Assembly (NCBI GenBank): GCA_039720395.1
Contig: CM077821.1
Coordinates: 43,832,792 to 43,896,791, forward strand
Direction: 5' to 3'
DNA length: 64,000 nt
From: Liquidambar formosana
Taxonomy: Eukaryota > Streptophyta > Magnoliopsida > Saxifragales > Altingiaceae
The position numbers and the translations under genes were made by a program. A model generated the notes under the pieces. That model did no database searches. It was not told where the DNA came from and saw nothing but the letters and a program-made list of their open reading frames with translations. Shown here in pieces: positions 45,001-55,789 of the stretch. The number at the start of each line of letters is the position of its first letter. Position 1 is the first letter of the stretch.

Positions 45001-47551
45001 CACAAAACAGAGTTCTCTCTGTACCGAGTAATGGTACATTATAGGGATAACTCCAAGAAAAAGTTTTCAGGGTTCAGAACTAGACAATGAAAAACAATCT
45101 AAATTATTTGATGTCTAACTGTATTTATATTGAATGTAGCTTAGTAATGGAACACATCGCGATATACACTTGGACAAGCACGAGGTGTTGGAACAAGTGA
45201 TAAACAAAATACATACCTATTCTCTTATAAAAATAAAAATAAAATACATAGCTATTCTGACACAGCTTACCGTTGCAGCATTTGCCTGACCAGCATTTAT
45301 CAATACCGCACGTGCCTGTCAAGTTGCAGAATTCACTTATTAGCAGACAATTAAGAAAATTGAACTGTGGTACACTGGATTAGCTAATTCATTGGCCATG
45401 AGGACAGCAAAATTGAATAATTCAAAAGGCAAACTACGTGTCAAATGTGAAGTGGTCCTTGATACAGAAAGATTAAAGGTAGCTGCTGCGCAACAAAATC
45501 AAAGTATGTTACTTTAAATTCCTTTTATATTAAATTTTATTGGTCAAGATTCATTTTCCACTACATATTAAATTCCTTTTATATTAAATTTTATTATTGG
45601 TCATGATTTATTTTCCACTATATATACACCTTCACATACCATTGATAGACACAAATTGACCCACACATCATCATCATCACTACCACCACTAACAATCATC
45701 ACAAGCACATTGTTTTCCAAGTTCTTGTAAATAGCATGTTTTGCCTGTGCCCAGATATGCAAAACTCAATCCTACTGTTCTAAAGGGAAAATCTATAACC
45801 TAATAGTCATATACAGTAATAATTCCTGTGTGGAGTTTTAAGAAAACATGCGGGTTAAAGAGGTGAACACCAGTTGATGATTTACAACTAAGATATCTCC
45901 AAAAGAAGCAATTGACCTAATCAAATAACTTTATAAATCCAATGTAGCTCATTCTTTTGTGTGAACAGTAAACACTGGTCACTGGTAGGAAAAAGTAATA
46001 TTGATTGGGAGATCAAAGTATATATATTCTAATCAACAATATGTGGTTATTGTACAAAATTAGCATCATTCTTATTATTGGACACTCCAGTGTTTCTTAC
46101 AGAATTATTTAATTAAATAGCCCAGACATACCGTTTTTGTAATGTCTAATGCACTTTTACAGTACATCACTGGCGCAGCTGCAACAACATTTGTGGTAAA
46201 TGCCCCTATACATAGATGGATATGAAAGGGTTAAAAGGTGGAATATCAAAAGTTACTGCCAATGAACTCATTTCCTCAATCAACTTTCGAAATGATGATA
46301 ATTTGTAAAAAGCACATAACTATAGCTGGAAAACATGATCACCGCAAGGCATCTGAACTCCATAAAAAAGAAAGCTAACCTGCAGATGTAGCATCTACAT
46401 CACAAGTGACAAGCGCAAGATCAGGCTTCTCTCCCTTGGCACGTAGTCCACCATACATGCCTGCAGCTTTGAATCCCTTTGCAGCAGTAACTCCCCCAGG
46501 AATCTACAAACTTACAGTTATTAAATTAATACGAAGATTTCGTAGGATAAATTGCATCAAATCATATAGAGTACCAGTCAAATGGAATCATAAATTGCAA
46601 ATTTTTTAAGTATTAAGATAATATTAATTAATGAGTTCCACAATAGACCACAACAAGAGAAAACATTCAGAATAAAATACAAAAATACAAAAATTTATGG
46701 CATGTTTGAGAATCCCTTGGAAATGAAATAATTTTGTTAAATGTACTTAGCATTTGAAGGCACAAATCCATCATCGACGAAGGCACCACAATAGATAAGC
46801 ACAACCATCATCACAAATGATAGTAAGAAATTAACTTTGCAGGATTTCATGAAATGTCAAAACTTATCCCTTGGGTCCAATTTTCATTAGTGGACTTATC
46901 CTAGATGATGACTATATACATCCATATTATTCCATATAAAATACAATGAAACCATTCAATATATGTGGAACATCCAAACATATTCTCACTTAAAAACAAA
47001 AATAAATAAAAAAATCCACATACACCGTAAATGGATGAAATTCATATTTTCAAAAACTAAAAATTCTTATTCATATTGCAAAAAATGGTAATTAAGACAC
47101 AACCAAAAAGTTCCTCACCTGTTTCCAGGGTCCTTCGGGAAGAAATATTGGAGCTGCCGGGATGTAAGTCGACGCCTCATTCACACTCGACGAAACGGCA
47201 AATATCCTAAAATCCATCCGAGAAGAACCCAACGAGCTCCAAATCTGCAAAACAACTTTCTTTCTCAATAGTCTGTTTGGTTTTCGAGAAAAATGCACTA
47301 AAATAAAAGAAACTGAGATTTTATATCAATTGATACCCGAATACACTTGTTTGGCTAAACTGATCTAAGACACTCGCTCTTCAAGGACCAAAAATAACAC
47401 AAGAACATAAGATTATTAAAAGAAAAATCATAAATTTCTTTCCCATTTTCCTCATTTTTTCAGCAACCAAACACAAACTACTGATACTAACCTTTGGGCT
47501 ATTAACTTGTGGGAATCCGATGTAGACGTGATGAGGAACACATGCATACAT
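39074..47551 (-). CDS. ArgJ: ArgJ: glutamate N-acetyltransferase / amino-acid acetyltransferase, chloroplast (469 aa, 17 exons)
   Basis: Moves the acetyl group from N-acetylornithine to glutamate, the cyclic step of arginine synthesis in plastids. Exons: 47551-47492, 47244-47119, 46503-46380, 46205-46132, 45315-45271, 44973-44923, 44821-44753, 44549-44491, 44140-44071, 43499-43419, 43342-43256, 42751-42629, 42261-42199, 41514-41437, 41348-41203, 40288-40218, 39156-39074. Phases agree throughout and total 470 codons with stop, the family's usual length. The first 40 residues look like a transit peptide. Family blocks are present: [51 protein letters not shown] (its Thr is the self-cleavage nucleophile), [22 protein letters not shown] and [17 protein letters not shown]. 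The intron after exon 14 starts GC. The gene appears intact. Confidence 0.96.
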
Positions 47552-47749
47552 GTCTGCAACTGTGTATGCTAAAGTTGATACGGAGATGGTGAAATTAGGG
47601 TTCTGTCCTGAGGAGGGTTGGTGTCAGTTAAGGTTTTGTACTTTTGTAGGGGTTTCGACCCAGAGAATAAAAGGCGGGCAACGCCATCTTTGTCCTGAAT
47701 CCAATTCCTTGGGTTGGGTTAAAAATCAGCCCAGGCTCAATAAAAAGAT

Positions 47750-49309
47750 GCGAGCCTCTATTGGCACCAAAGACTTACTTTTCATCTCCACTTATTTTAT
47801 ATTTTAAGATTTTATAAAAAATATATAAGGGTTTTATAAAAACTGATCATACTATTTAGGGTAAAATACATCTACACCCCCTGTGTTTACTGACTATTAC
47901 ACTGACACTCCCTATCCTTTCTGAAAATACACTACCCTCTCTTACTTTAGAAAATAATCTACATTTTCTCCCATCCGTCAATCAACCGTTGAGAGACGTT
48001 AACAGCTGTGGCTGACGTCATATAAAAGTAGGGTTAAAATACCCACTTTACCCTTATTGAAGCCAAAATGCAGCGTTTGGTGTGGAGAAGAGCTGTGGCT
48101 GCTTCACCCAAATCTGGGTTTCGCCCAAAACCCCAAAATTGGGTTTCCAGCAAGTTTGGGTTTTTTTAGGGATGAAAAGAAGCAAATCAAGAGGGGAAAA
48201 AAACAGAGAAAGGGAGGATGAGGAAGAAGATGCAGCAAGAAGAAGATGCAGCAATAGGAGGGAAAAAAAAAAAAAACTGTGCGTGTCGCCAAAGTTGGTT
48301 TTGGGTGAGGCAGATTCGGTGAAGTGATCATTCTTGATCAAACCGTTGACGAAGAGCGTGAGATTCAAATCTGCTTGAGATTCACCTCTATCGTCGCCAT
48401 ATCTGATTGGGGTCCTCCTTTGATGAATCTGATGGTTATCATCGTCAAATCTGGAGGGGGGTTTACCTCATATGGAAAATTGATGGTGTTGCCAGCGAGG
48501 ATGAGGAGAGAAGGAGGAGAACTGAGGGGAGAAGGAAGGATAACGAGATGGAGGAGTTGCGGCGGCGGGCTTTTGGTAGGTGGGGGAGGCACGAGGGTTT
48601 GAGTTGCGTTGACGGGCTTCACGCAATGTGGGGAGGCACGAGGGTTTGAGAGGAAAAAAAAAAAAAAAAAAAAGAGGGAAGAAGATGAAAACAAACAGAG
48701 GGGAGAAGGAAGGATGACGAGAGGGAGGAGTTGCGGCAGCAGGCTTCCGGCATCATCCATGCCAAGTGCATCTCCGGTGGAGATGGAAATGACGGCGAAA
48801 CCTTCTTCGGCCCCTCCTCTCGCCGCTGCTGCTTCTTCTCTTCCTCTTTTTTTATTTATTTATTTATAAATAGAAGGGCATCTTTGTCATTTTATATTTC
48901 CGTTTACTCCGTTAACTTTACCGTTCTAACAAGGGAGGTCAGTGTAATTTCAGAAAACATAGGGGGGTCAGTGTAGTAGTCAGTAAATACAAGAGGTGTT
49001 GATGTATTTTACCCTACTATTTATTAGAAATTATCTTTTTGAACAACTTTTTGGAAGAAAGTTTTTTCAAAATCTATCATTTAAGTGAACTTTTTAGTCA
49101 TTTATGAAGCTAAGACTATAAATGGCAAAAAAACCTACTTAAACGATAAATTTTAGAAAAAATTATTTTAAAAAGTTATTCAAAATAATGTCTTATAATA
49201 GAATACGCAATCAATTTTTATGAAAATCTTCTATATTTTTCATAAAATCTTAAAGTATAAAACAAATGGGGGATGAAAAACGAGTGTTGGGGTGCCAATA
49301 GAGGCCCCT
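47750..49309. mobile_element. MITE (about 400 bp) split by a Mutator-like element
   Basis: A 9-bp duplication taaaaagat (47741-47749, 49310-49318) flanks inverted ends built on GCCTCTATTGGCACC. The two pieces (47750-47858 and 49015-49309) make a foldback unit whose interior (gaacaacttt, aaatctatc-ttaagtg, aaacgataaatttt) resembles the MITEs at 54095 and 63081. The 1,156-bp insertion inside is listed separately. Confidence 0.75.
47859..49014. mobile_element. Non-autonomous Mutator-like element (1,156 bp)
   Basis: A 9-bp duplication tactattta (47850-47858, 49015-49023) flanks inverted ends starting GGGTAAAATACATC, about 60 bp or more long. The interior (48060-48880) is gene-like, rich in GAGGA/GGCGG, with a local duplication around gagaaggaaggat..gaggagttgcggc (about 48529-48560 and 48703-48738). 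No transposase. It could be a captured gene fragment; the source is not recognised. Confidence 0.82.
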
Positions 49310-49318
49310 TAAAAAGAT

Positions 49319-50268
49319 TCAGGCCCAGACCGCTAGGCCCAACCCAAACCCGAAGGTGGGTGGGGTTTGTTGCGAACAAAATAATACATTTGTTTGCACA
49401 TCCTATTTGCTTTGTGTTACAATTTAGTGAATTTACCGTTCAAAACCAAAAAATTAACACATTTTGCACCAAATAAAAATAAAATAAAACACGCTGAAAA
49501 TATACATACACCTTATAAGATGTGCTATTTAACCTATATTGCAGACTCATTTTTTCATATGAAGGTGGGACTGACTTAGCAATTTCTAATATTGGTGGAT
49601 CCTATCTCTCATATAAGGGGGTGGAATTCTCATAATGTATGTTAAATAGCATTTTCGTGTATATATATATATACACATATGAAAATGCTATACTTCGAAT
49701 GGGTTTTTCAAACTTTTTTTCCTATGCATGGGGCGACCTTACATTATATCAATTGCACATTAAGTGGTCAGCTAATATGAAACACCACATCGATTGTTTT
49801 TTAACTTTTTCTTTCTCAAGAAAAAACTGCGAGGGCTTTCTTTTTATAGGTTTATACATTGATTGTTTTGATTATAGAAGCTCTAATTTTATTTTCTGTT
49901 CAGTTGTGTTATTTCTTTTCGGTTGTTAATGACAATCATTAGAATGAAAATTTGAGAACCAATGTTAGTCTCTAGTGGGCTAAAAGAAATAAAATCTCTC
50001 TCCTTGGGGCTTTCTTTACACCACAATGTGACTCAACAAACCAAATAATTTTGTATTGCTTATGGAGTTTTTATTTTTGCCAAAGGGACCGGGCATGCCC
50101 ATCCAATGCAATATGAAGAAGAAATGCTAAAAAATCCCAAACCAGTCGGATATTTGCAAAATTTCCCAAAATTAACAAGCAACTTTATTTAATTATTTAT
50201 TAAAAATGTATTCTACCACAATGTTGCTCCTTACAGAAGAAGGAAATAAAGATGATGTTTCTGAAAAT
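49319..50268. other. Intergenic DNA left of the tandem duplication
   Basis: AT-rich without a gene. It contains an inverted (TA) hairpin gtgtatatat...atatacac (49657-49676). It ends where similarity to 55678 onward starts. Confidence 0.4.
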
Positions 50269-50382
50269 ATATCAAAGCTTACAACAAACCAAATATAAGA
50301 ACTCAATGACAACTGAAAACCCACAATATTAATCATCCTTATCCAACCATAAAGCTTGCCACACTCCAAGGAAACAGAAATT

Positions 50383-52291
50383 CTAAGAGCTAAAGGGCTT
50401 CAATGTGTTCCCAATATCGATTACGAATCGATATCTAACATCACCCTTCACCAGACGCTCCATGGCAGTGTTTACATAGTCCATCGGAATAACCTCAATA
50501 TCTGCTACTATTTTGTGTTTTGCTGCAAAATCAATCATCTCTTGCATCTCCTTCATTCCCCCACCAGCACTCCCAGTTACCATCTTTCTCCCTGTTGATC
50601 CACGTACATTCACTGTTAGCTATAGTTTCTAACTCAAGTTTAATTATGTGAAATCCTCTAAGAGGGCACCTCTTAATGAGATTGAGAAAGATGAAAGAGA
50701 CAAATACATGAATGGCAACCTCTCAAGTTTACTTGTATCCTTGTCGATCCACAGGCAAGGGTGGAATATATAAATTCTTCTCATATAAGTGAGCAATGCT
50801 ATATATCTCACAATTTTCCCACAAATTCAAAATCCCAAATGAGGTGACATCTTAGTATCAGATTTATTTTTGGCTCATTATTCAAATTCAAATTTTAAAA
50901 TCCAAAGTCGTGGGTTGTTACATTGCCATATCATTATGGATGTTGAATTTCAGAAAAAATTTTTTTGAGACAAGGAGCATATTAACTACCTAAGTAATAA
51001 AGCCATGTTAACCTAAGCCATGTTAACTGATGAAAAGTGTTTGATGTCATATGCTTACCCATAAGCAAAGGAATAATTGGTAGCTCAAGCGGCTTCTCTG
51101 GTACACCAACCATTATAAGTTTTCCATGAGACTTAAGAAGGCCAATCAATGGTAGGAGAGGATGAGTTGCGGAGACCGTATCGATAATACCATCCAGTGA
51201 GCCCATAGCAGCCTAAAAAATTCAACATAATAGCATTAGCAAATGAGGTTAATATCTATAACAGTATAGTCTAAAGTTGTCACCTGCATCTGCTCTGCAT
51301 CGTGGCTGACCAAAAACGAGTCCACACCTAGATTTTCTATAGCCTCATTCTTCTTGCTAGGAGAAGTACTGATCACTGTCACTTTACCCCCAAACGCCTT
51401 TGCAAACCTCACGGCTACATGGCCTAGCCCACCTAGTCCCACCACACCCACATGCATACCAGGTTTGTCAAGTCCGAAATATTTCAAGGGGCTATACACT
51501 GATATCCCAGCGCATAGAAGAGGAGCACCAGCATCCAGAGGCAAGCCGTCAGGAAAACGAATCACGTAGTGCTCATCCGCGACCATGATGTTGGAGAAGC
51601 CTCCATATGTGGTGGTCCCATCGTCGTAAGTGGAGCTGTAGGTGAGTATAAAATTTGGGCAGTAAGTCTCAAGATCATTGGCACAGTTATCGCAAGAGTG
51701 GCACGATCCAGCCAAGCCCCCCATGCCCACTTTATCTCCAACTTTGAACTTTTCTACCTTGTTTCCCACCTCCGTCACTACGCCCACAATCTCGTGCCTG
51801 CATTGGCCATTTTTTGTAACATGGATTAAAGTTGTGAGTAACGAAAAAATGGACCACCCATCCTCGAAGTAATTTTCTCTCCATGGAAAAACCAATCAAT
51901 TAATTGAAAAAAGTGAGGTTAAGGTTGCATAGGTACCCAGGGACGAGAGGGTATGTGGACATGCCAAATTCGTCCTTAACAAAGTGAAGATCAGAATGAC
52001 ATATCCCACAGTAAAGCACTTTAAATGTCACGTCTTTTTCTCCTATTGCCCTGCACGTAACCATCATATATCAATTATTACAACATAAACATTGTTAGTA
52101 ACTTTTTTATCATTATTATCATGATCATCGTTTTTTATTCTAAGAGCTAGCACATAGAACTGCGCAGAGAAGTAAGAATTAAAACAGATTTACCTTCTGG
52201 AGAATTTGAAGTGGGAGAGGACACCAGATGTGTCTCTGGCTGCCCATCCTAGGGCCTTCTGCGGGTGTTCTGTCTCTGGCGATTTAGACAT
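50383..52291 (-). CDS. CAD: Cinnamyl-alcohol-dehydrogenase-family enzyme, copy 1 (362 aa, five exons)
   Basis: Zinc- and NADP(H)-dependent medium-chain dehydrogenase interconverting alcohols and aldehydes. Exons 52291-52194, 52050-51937, 51797-51284, 51212-51059 and 50591-50383; phases fit, 363 codons with stop. Residues seen: catalytic zinc ligands in [14 protein letters not shown] and LLCAGI; structural zinc cysteines in [17 protein letters not shown]; Rossmann loop [11 protein letters not shown]-terminal [12 protein letters not shown]. It starts [20 protein letters not shown], without a targeting peptide, so cytosolic. The [15 protein letters not shown] start is of the mannitol dehydrogenase / sinapyl alcohol / 8-hydroxygeraniol dehydrogenase type; the true substrate cannot be told from sequence. 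Confidence 0.94.
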
Positions 52292-52860
52292 TTTTTTTCT
52301 TTCTTTCTTACACGTAGCAAAGGTGCGTGGAGAGAGAGAGATCTTATAAGCTGGTGGCTGAAGGTTGTGGTGGTGGTGGCAAGAGCTTTAATAAGAGATG
52401 GGGTTGACTCTTCTTGGCTGAATTGTTTTTCCCCCAAGAAAGCGCACATCTACACGCAACAATTTTTTCAGGGATGGGGCGGTCCACTTTCGACTGCTGA
52501 CCACGACATTATGTATATACTTAATAGGGAATAGACAAAATCTAGCCCAATTTTTTTGTGCTTGCATGTTGGCCAAGCATACATGATGTTGAGCACTTAA
52601 ATATGTTGAGCACCTAATAATATTCAAGTATTCAATGATGTACATCTATAACAATGAATATCATGAATCCGCTTGGGTCCCAATCGACGTCGTACATACA
52701 TGATGTTGAGCATCTAAATATGTTCATCATGCTCTCAAAAAAGAACATCCTTTTATATCTCCATCAAATATGGGTCACAGATGTACTGTGTACATGTTGG
52801 TTGCGAAATAAATGGGTGATAGAGATGAGAGTCCAAAAGATGTTTGCTTAGAAAACCTAC
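52292..52860. promoter_or_regulatory. 5' flank of CAD copy 1
   Basis: Reading toward the gene on the minus strand, a GTATATAC TATA-like box lies at about 52513-52520. A single leader block (gcaaaggtgcgtgg...gctgaaggttgtggtgg, about 52317-52378) follows, then the ATG. In copy 2 that TATA-like box is changed and the leader block is triplicated. Confidence 0.45.
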
Positions 52861-52863
52861 TCA

Positions 52864-53059
52864 TCCCTTCAGTAACTCAATTGGTAAGAGAGAACTTGTG
52901 ATTGTGTGGTTGGGCGCATGGTCACAGGTTTGATTTCCCACAAAGATAATCCAAGATTTAAGTGAAGGGTTGTAGTGATAGATTGCTGCGCTAGTCTCCC
53001 CAAACCCAAAGATTTAAATTCTATGAGTGGATCCCTCATTTAAAAAAAAAAAAAAAAAA
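52864..53059 (+). mobile_element. tRNA-derived SINE in unit 1
   Basis: An A-box-like TAACTCAATTGGTA (about 52873-52886) and a B-box-like GGTTTGATTTCCC (52928-52940) are spaced as in tRNA-derived SINEs. A run of about 19 A residues (53041-53059) ends it. The counterpart in unit 2 lies at about 61850-62055. Flanking duplications are not clear. Confidence 0.65.
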
Positions 53060-54094
53060 ATTACTCCTGTTTCAAATTGACTGTCCTCTTTGAAAAAAAC
53101 ACGCTTTTTAAGGAAACCCTATTAAATGTTTTCACATTAATGCATATGTTTTGAAATTCTAATTTTGCCCTCAAATGTGCAAAACATTAGAGAAAGAGGA
53201 AATACCTTTTTAAAGGTATTTTAGGAAATGAATCAAAAAGAATTAATGATTTTTAAAATGTGACAATAATTTCGAAACATCCAAAAATAAAAAAAGTATG
53301 CCACTTATTTAGAAAACCTTGGTCGACTGTAGGCAGTGCAAAAATGGGCCCGTTAATACTAGTAATCAAGCACACGTGATGCATGTGCAACACATCTTTT
53401 CAAGTTTCCACTCTATTAGTGAAACTGCTATGTTAGTTTTCAAGTTTCTTAAATCGCATGTGTGTGTGAGAGAGAATTAAAGGAAAACAGATTGTACGTG
53501 GATTTTTTAAAATTGGTAAAATGATCAAATCGTCTCTTAACTTTATAACTTATAAGGGTATTCTAGTATTTTCAGGTGCAATCCAACCACAAAGGATATT
53601 GGCTTTATATGGCAGTATAGATTTATGTGCTGTGTCCGAATCCGTGCACATGTATGAATAGGGAAAGTGATCAAGGGTATTTTGGACAAAAGAAAATCCA
53701 ATGTCATGAACCATTCCAACCACTATGGACGGTTTTAACTTTAAACCTTGGACTGGAATGTTTCAAAACCCAACTCATTGTTCCACATTTTGTCACCATT
53801 TGTCAACCTAATCATCCCCTTTTACACTTACATCTGCAGAGATTTCTCATTTTATTCTTTTATTGAGTTTTTATATTTTTTTTGGGGAGGAAAATTTATT
53901 TTTCATGAGTCTTATTATGCATTCCCGAAATAAGCTCCATTGACTGGGGCAAGGTATTCACTAGCCATAGCAGCCAATCAGAAAAATCTATAGTTGGGCC
54001 AACCATTGCAAAAGTGCCTTTACTAAAAATGGGCTTGTATTGGGCTTGGAGGCCCAAATTCCCAAATTCATATTAGTGTCCATATTTAAATTAA
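53060..54094. other. Unit 1 intergenic DNA
   Basis: No gene. A ctcctgtttcaaattgactgtcc block just after the SINE resembles the CTCCNTCTGTTTCAAATTG ends of common plant MITEs, but no matching right end is found. Confidence 0.4.
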
Positions 54095-54499
54095 GGGAAC
54101 AGCTATTGCAACCCCCATTCTTATAACCTCACCCATTTGTTTTTGGTTTTCAAGATTTCATGAAAAATATAAAAGGTTTTTGCAAAAACCAACCGCTTGG
54201 TCCTACTAGAAAACATCATTTTGAACAACTTTAAAGGAGAAGGTTTTACTAAAATCTATCGTTTAGGTAGACTTTTTGGCAAAAAATGAATTAAATGCTA
54301 TAAATGGCTAAAAAGTATATTTAAACGATAGATTTAGGAAAAACTTTTTTTTACAAAGTTGTTCAAAATGGTATTTTTTACTGGATATCACGGCCGATTT
54401 TCATAAAAACCTTTTATATTTTGCATAAAATCTTAAAAGCCTGAAGAATGTGGGCTGGGTAGTAACTAGTAAGAATGTGGGGTTGCAATAGCCGTTCTC
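54095..54499. mobile_element. Foldback MITE (405 bp) in unit 1
   Basis: A 9-bp duplication ttaaattaa (54086-54094, 54500-54508) flanks inverted ends GGGAACAGCTATTGCAACCC and GAGAACGGCTATTGCAACCC. The interior is palindromic (aaatctatcgttta and taaacgatagattt). Its copy in unit 2 lies at 63081-63484. Confidence 0.85.
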
Positions 54500-54509
54500 T
54501 TAAATTAAA

Positions 54510-54840
54510 AACAGCCCAAGGGGCCCAAACTCCAGAACCATCCCGAGAGTTCAGGACATGTCCTCCACATGAATAAAAACCCACCTTGATGATGTCATAC
54601 CTGGCATTAGCAATTACATCTCCACTGTTACCTTTTGCTGAATGACTCAACATTAGGCCACATAGCTTCTCTGGAATCTTCCTATCCACCAATTTTCCAA
54701 CTCGGTTGTCCTCATCATAACTCGGTTTATTCCACTGAGTTGACTCGTCACCAATTGAGTCACCCGGAGTTACAACACAATGACCATAGCCACCACGGCT
54801 AAAAGCTTCCCATGAGGCGTATCGAAATGATCCGCCCTGC
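54510..54840 (-). pseudogene. Unrecognised exon-like ORF, unit 1
   Basis: One minus-strand frame is open for about 110 codons: FRYASWEAFSRGGYGHCVV, STQWNKPSYDEDNRVGKLVD, KIPEKLCGLMLSHSAKG and on. Acceptor-like TTAGCAG|GGCGG (about 54837) and donor-like AAAAG|GTAACA (about 54634) bracket the best part. Composition and conservation in both units suggest a coding exon or gene fragment. I do not recognise the family. It ends into the MITE without other exons in view. Confidence 0.45.
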
Positions 54841-55677
54841 TAAGCCCTCCATGTGCATTTTTCCAAATATCCTCAATTTCCATTTAGTCCATTAACTTAC
54901 AAATTGTGTGATTTTGGAACACTTTTAAAAATATTGATTCAATGTTGGTCAGGTACTGACGACCATCTCTTAAGTTGACATGAAAATGCACGTGTTCGTC
55001 TATGTGGCACTAATATGGCATGAGAGCCCACATTACCTGCCCAAATAAGTGTCATGTGAGCTCACGTGACTTCATCTCCAACTAAACACCCCCAAATCTA
55101 CTTCTTTGCCCTGATTTCTTTGACATTACAGAGATCAAATTACGATTTAGGGAGAGATGACCACAATTAGGGTTTTCAAGCAGACTGATCAATCAAGTTA
55201 GAGACTTCTTACTCGAGTATTGAATGTTAGAATTATTCTCCCGTGGCTAGTATTTCACATTTTGATCAATAATTTAAATATAAAAAAAAAAAAGCTCAAA
55301 GTTCCTATTCCGCTATATGTGTTATTGTTAATGGTATCAGAGCTTTTAGGAATTAATAACTTTTAAAGTTAGCTTGAGCTTGCAATTTAGTCGATATATC
55401 TTGTTTATTTGATAAATATTTTAATTATTATTTAAATTATTTTAGTTTATTTGCACACTTTGAAACAACCTTGAGTAAGAAATATCGAGACCTTGACTTT
55501 ATTGAGAGATAATTTGTTGAACATAAATCCTTTCATTTAAGTCAACAACTTTGTAAAAAAACCTAATCATGAAAAAATTAAAGTGCGTAGGTGAATTGTA
55601 TAATTAACCTATATGATTTTATATCATATTATTCGCGTATCGACAAGCATTCATCCACGGACCACATATGATTTCAT
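54841..55677. other. Unit 1 right end, intergenic
   Basis: Contains catgtgagctcacgtgac (55062-55079), a short palindromic stretch, and AT-rich DNA up to the start of unit 2. No gene seen. Confidence 0.4.
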
Positions 55678-55789
55678 ATCAAAGCTTACAACAAACCAAA
55701 TATAAGAACTCAATGACAACTGAAAACCCACAATATTAATCATCCTTATCCAACCATAAAGCTTGTCACACTTCAAGGAAACAGAAATT

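Larger units (their letters stand above)
50269..55677. repeat. Tandem segmental duplication, unit 1 (about 5.4 kb)
   Basis: Starts at tatcaaagcttacaacaaac and matches the sequence beginning at 55678 base for base with few changes. It includes a CAD gene, its 5' flank, a SINE, a MITE and an exon-like ORF. Unit 2 begins where unit 1 ends, so the units are head to tail. Confidence 0.88.
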
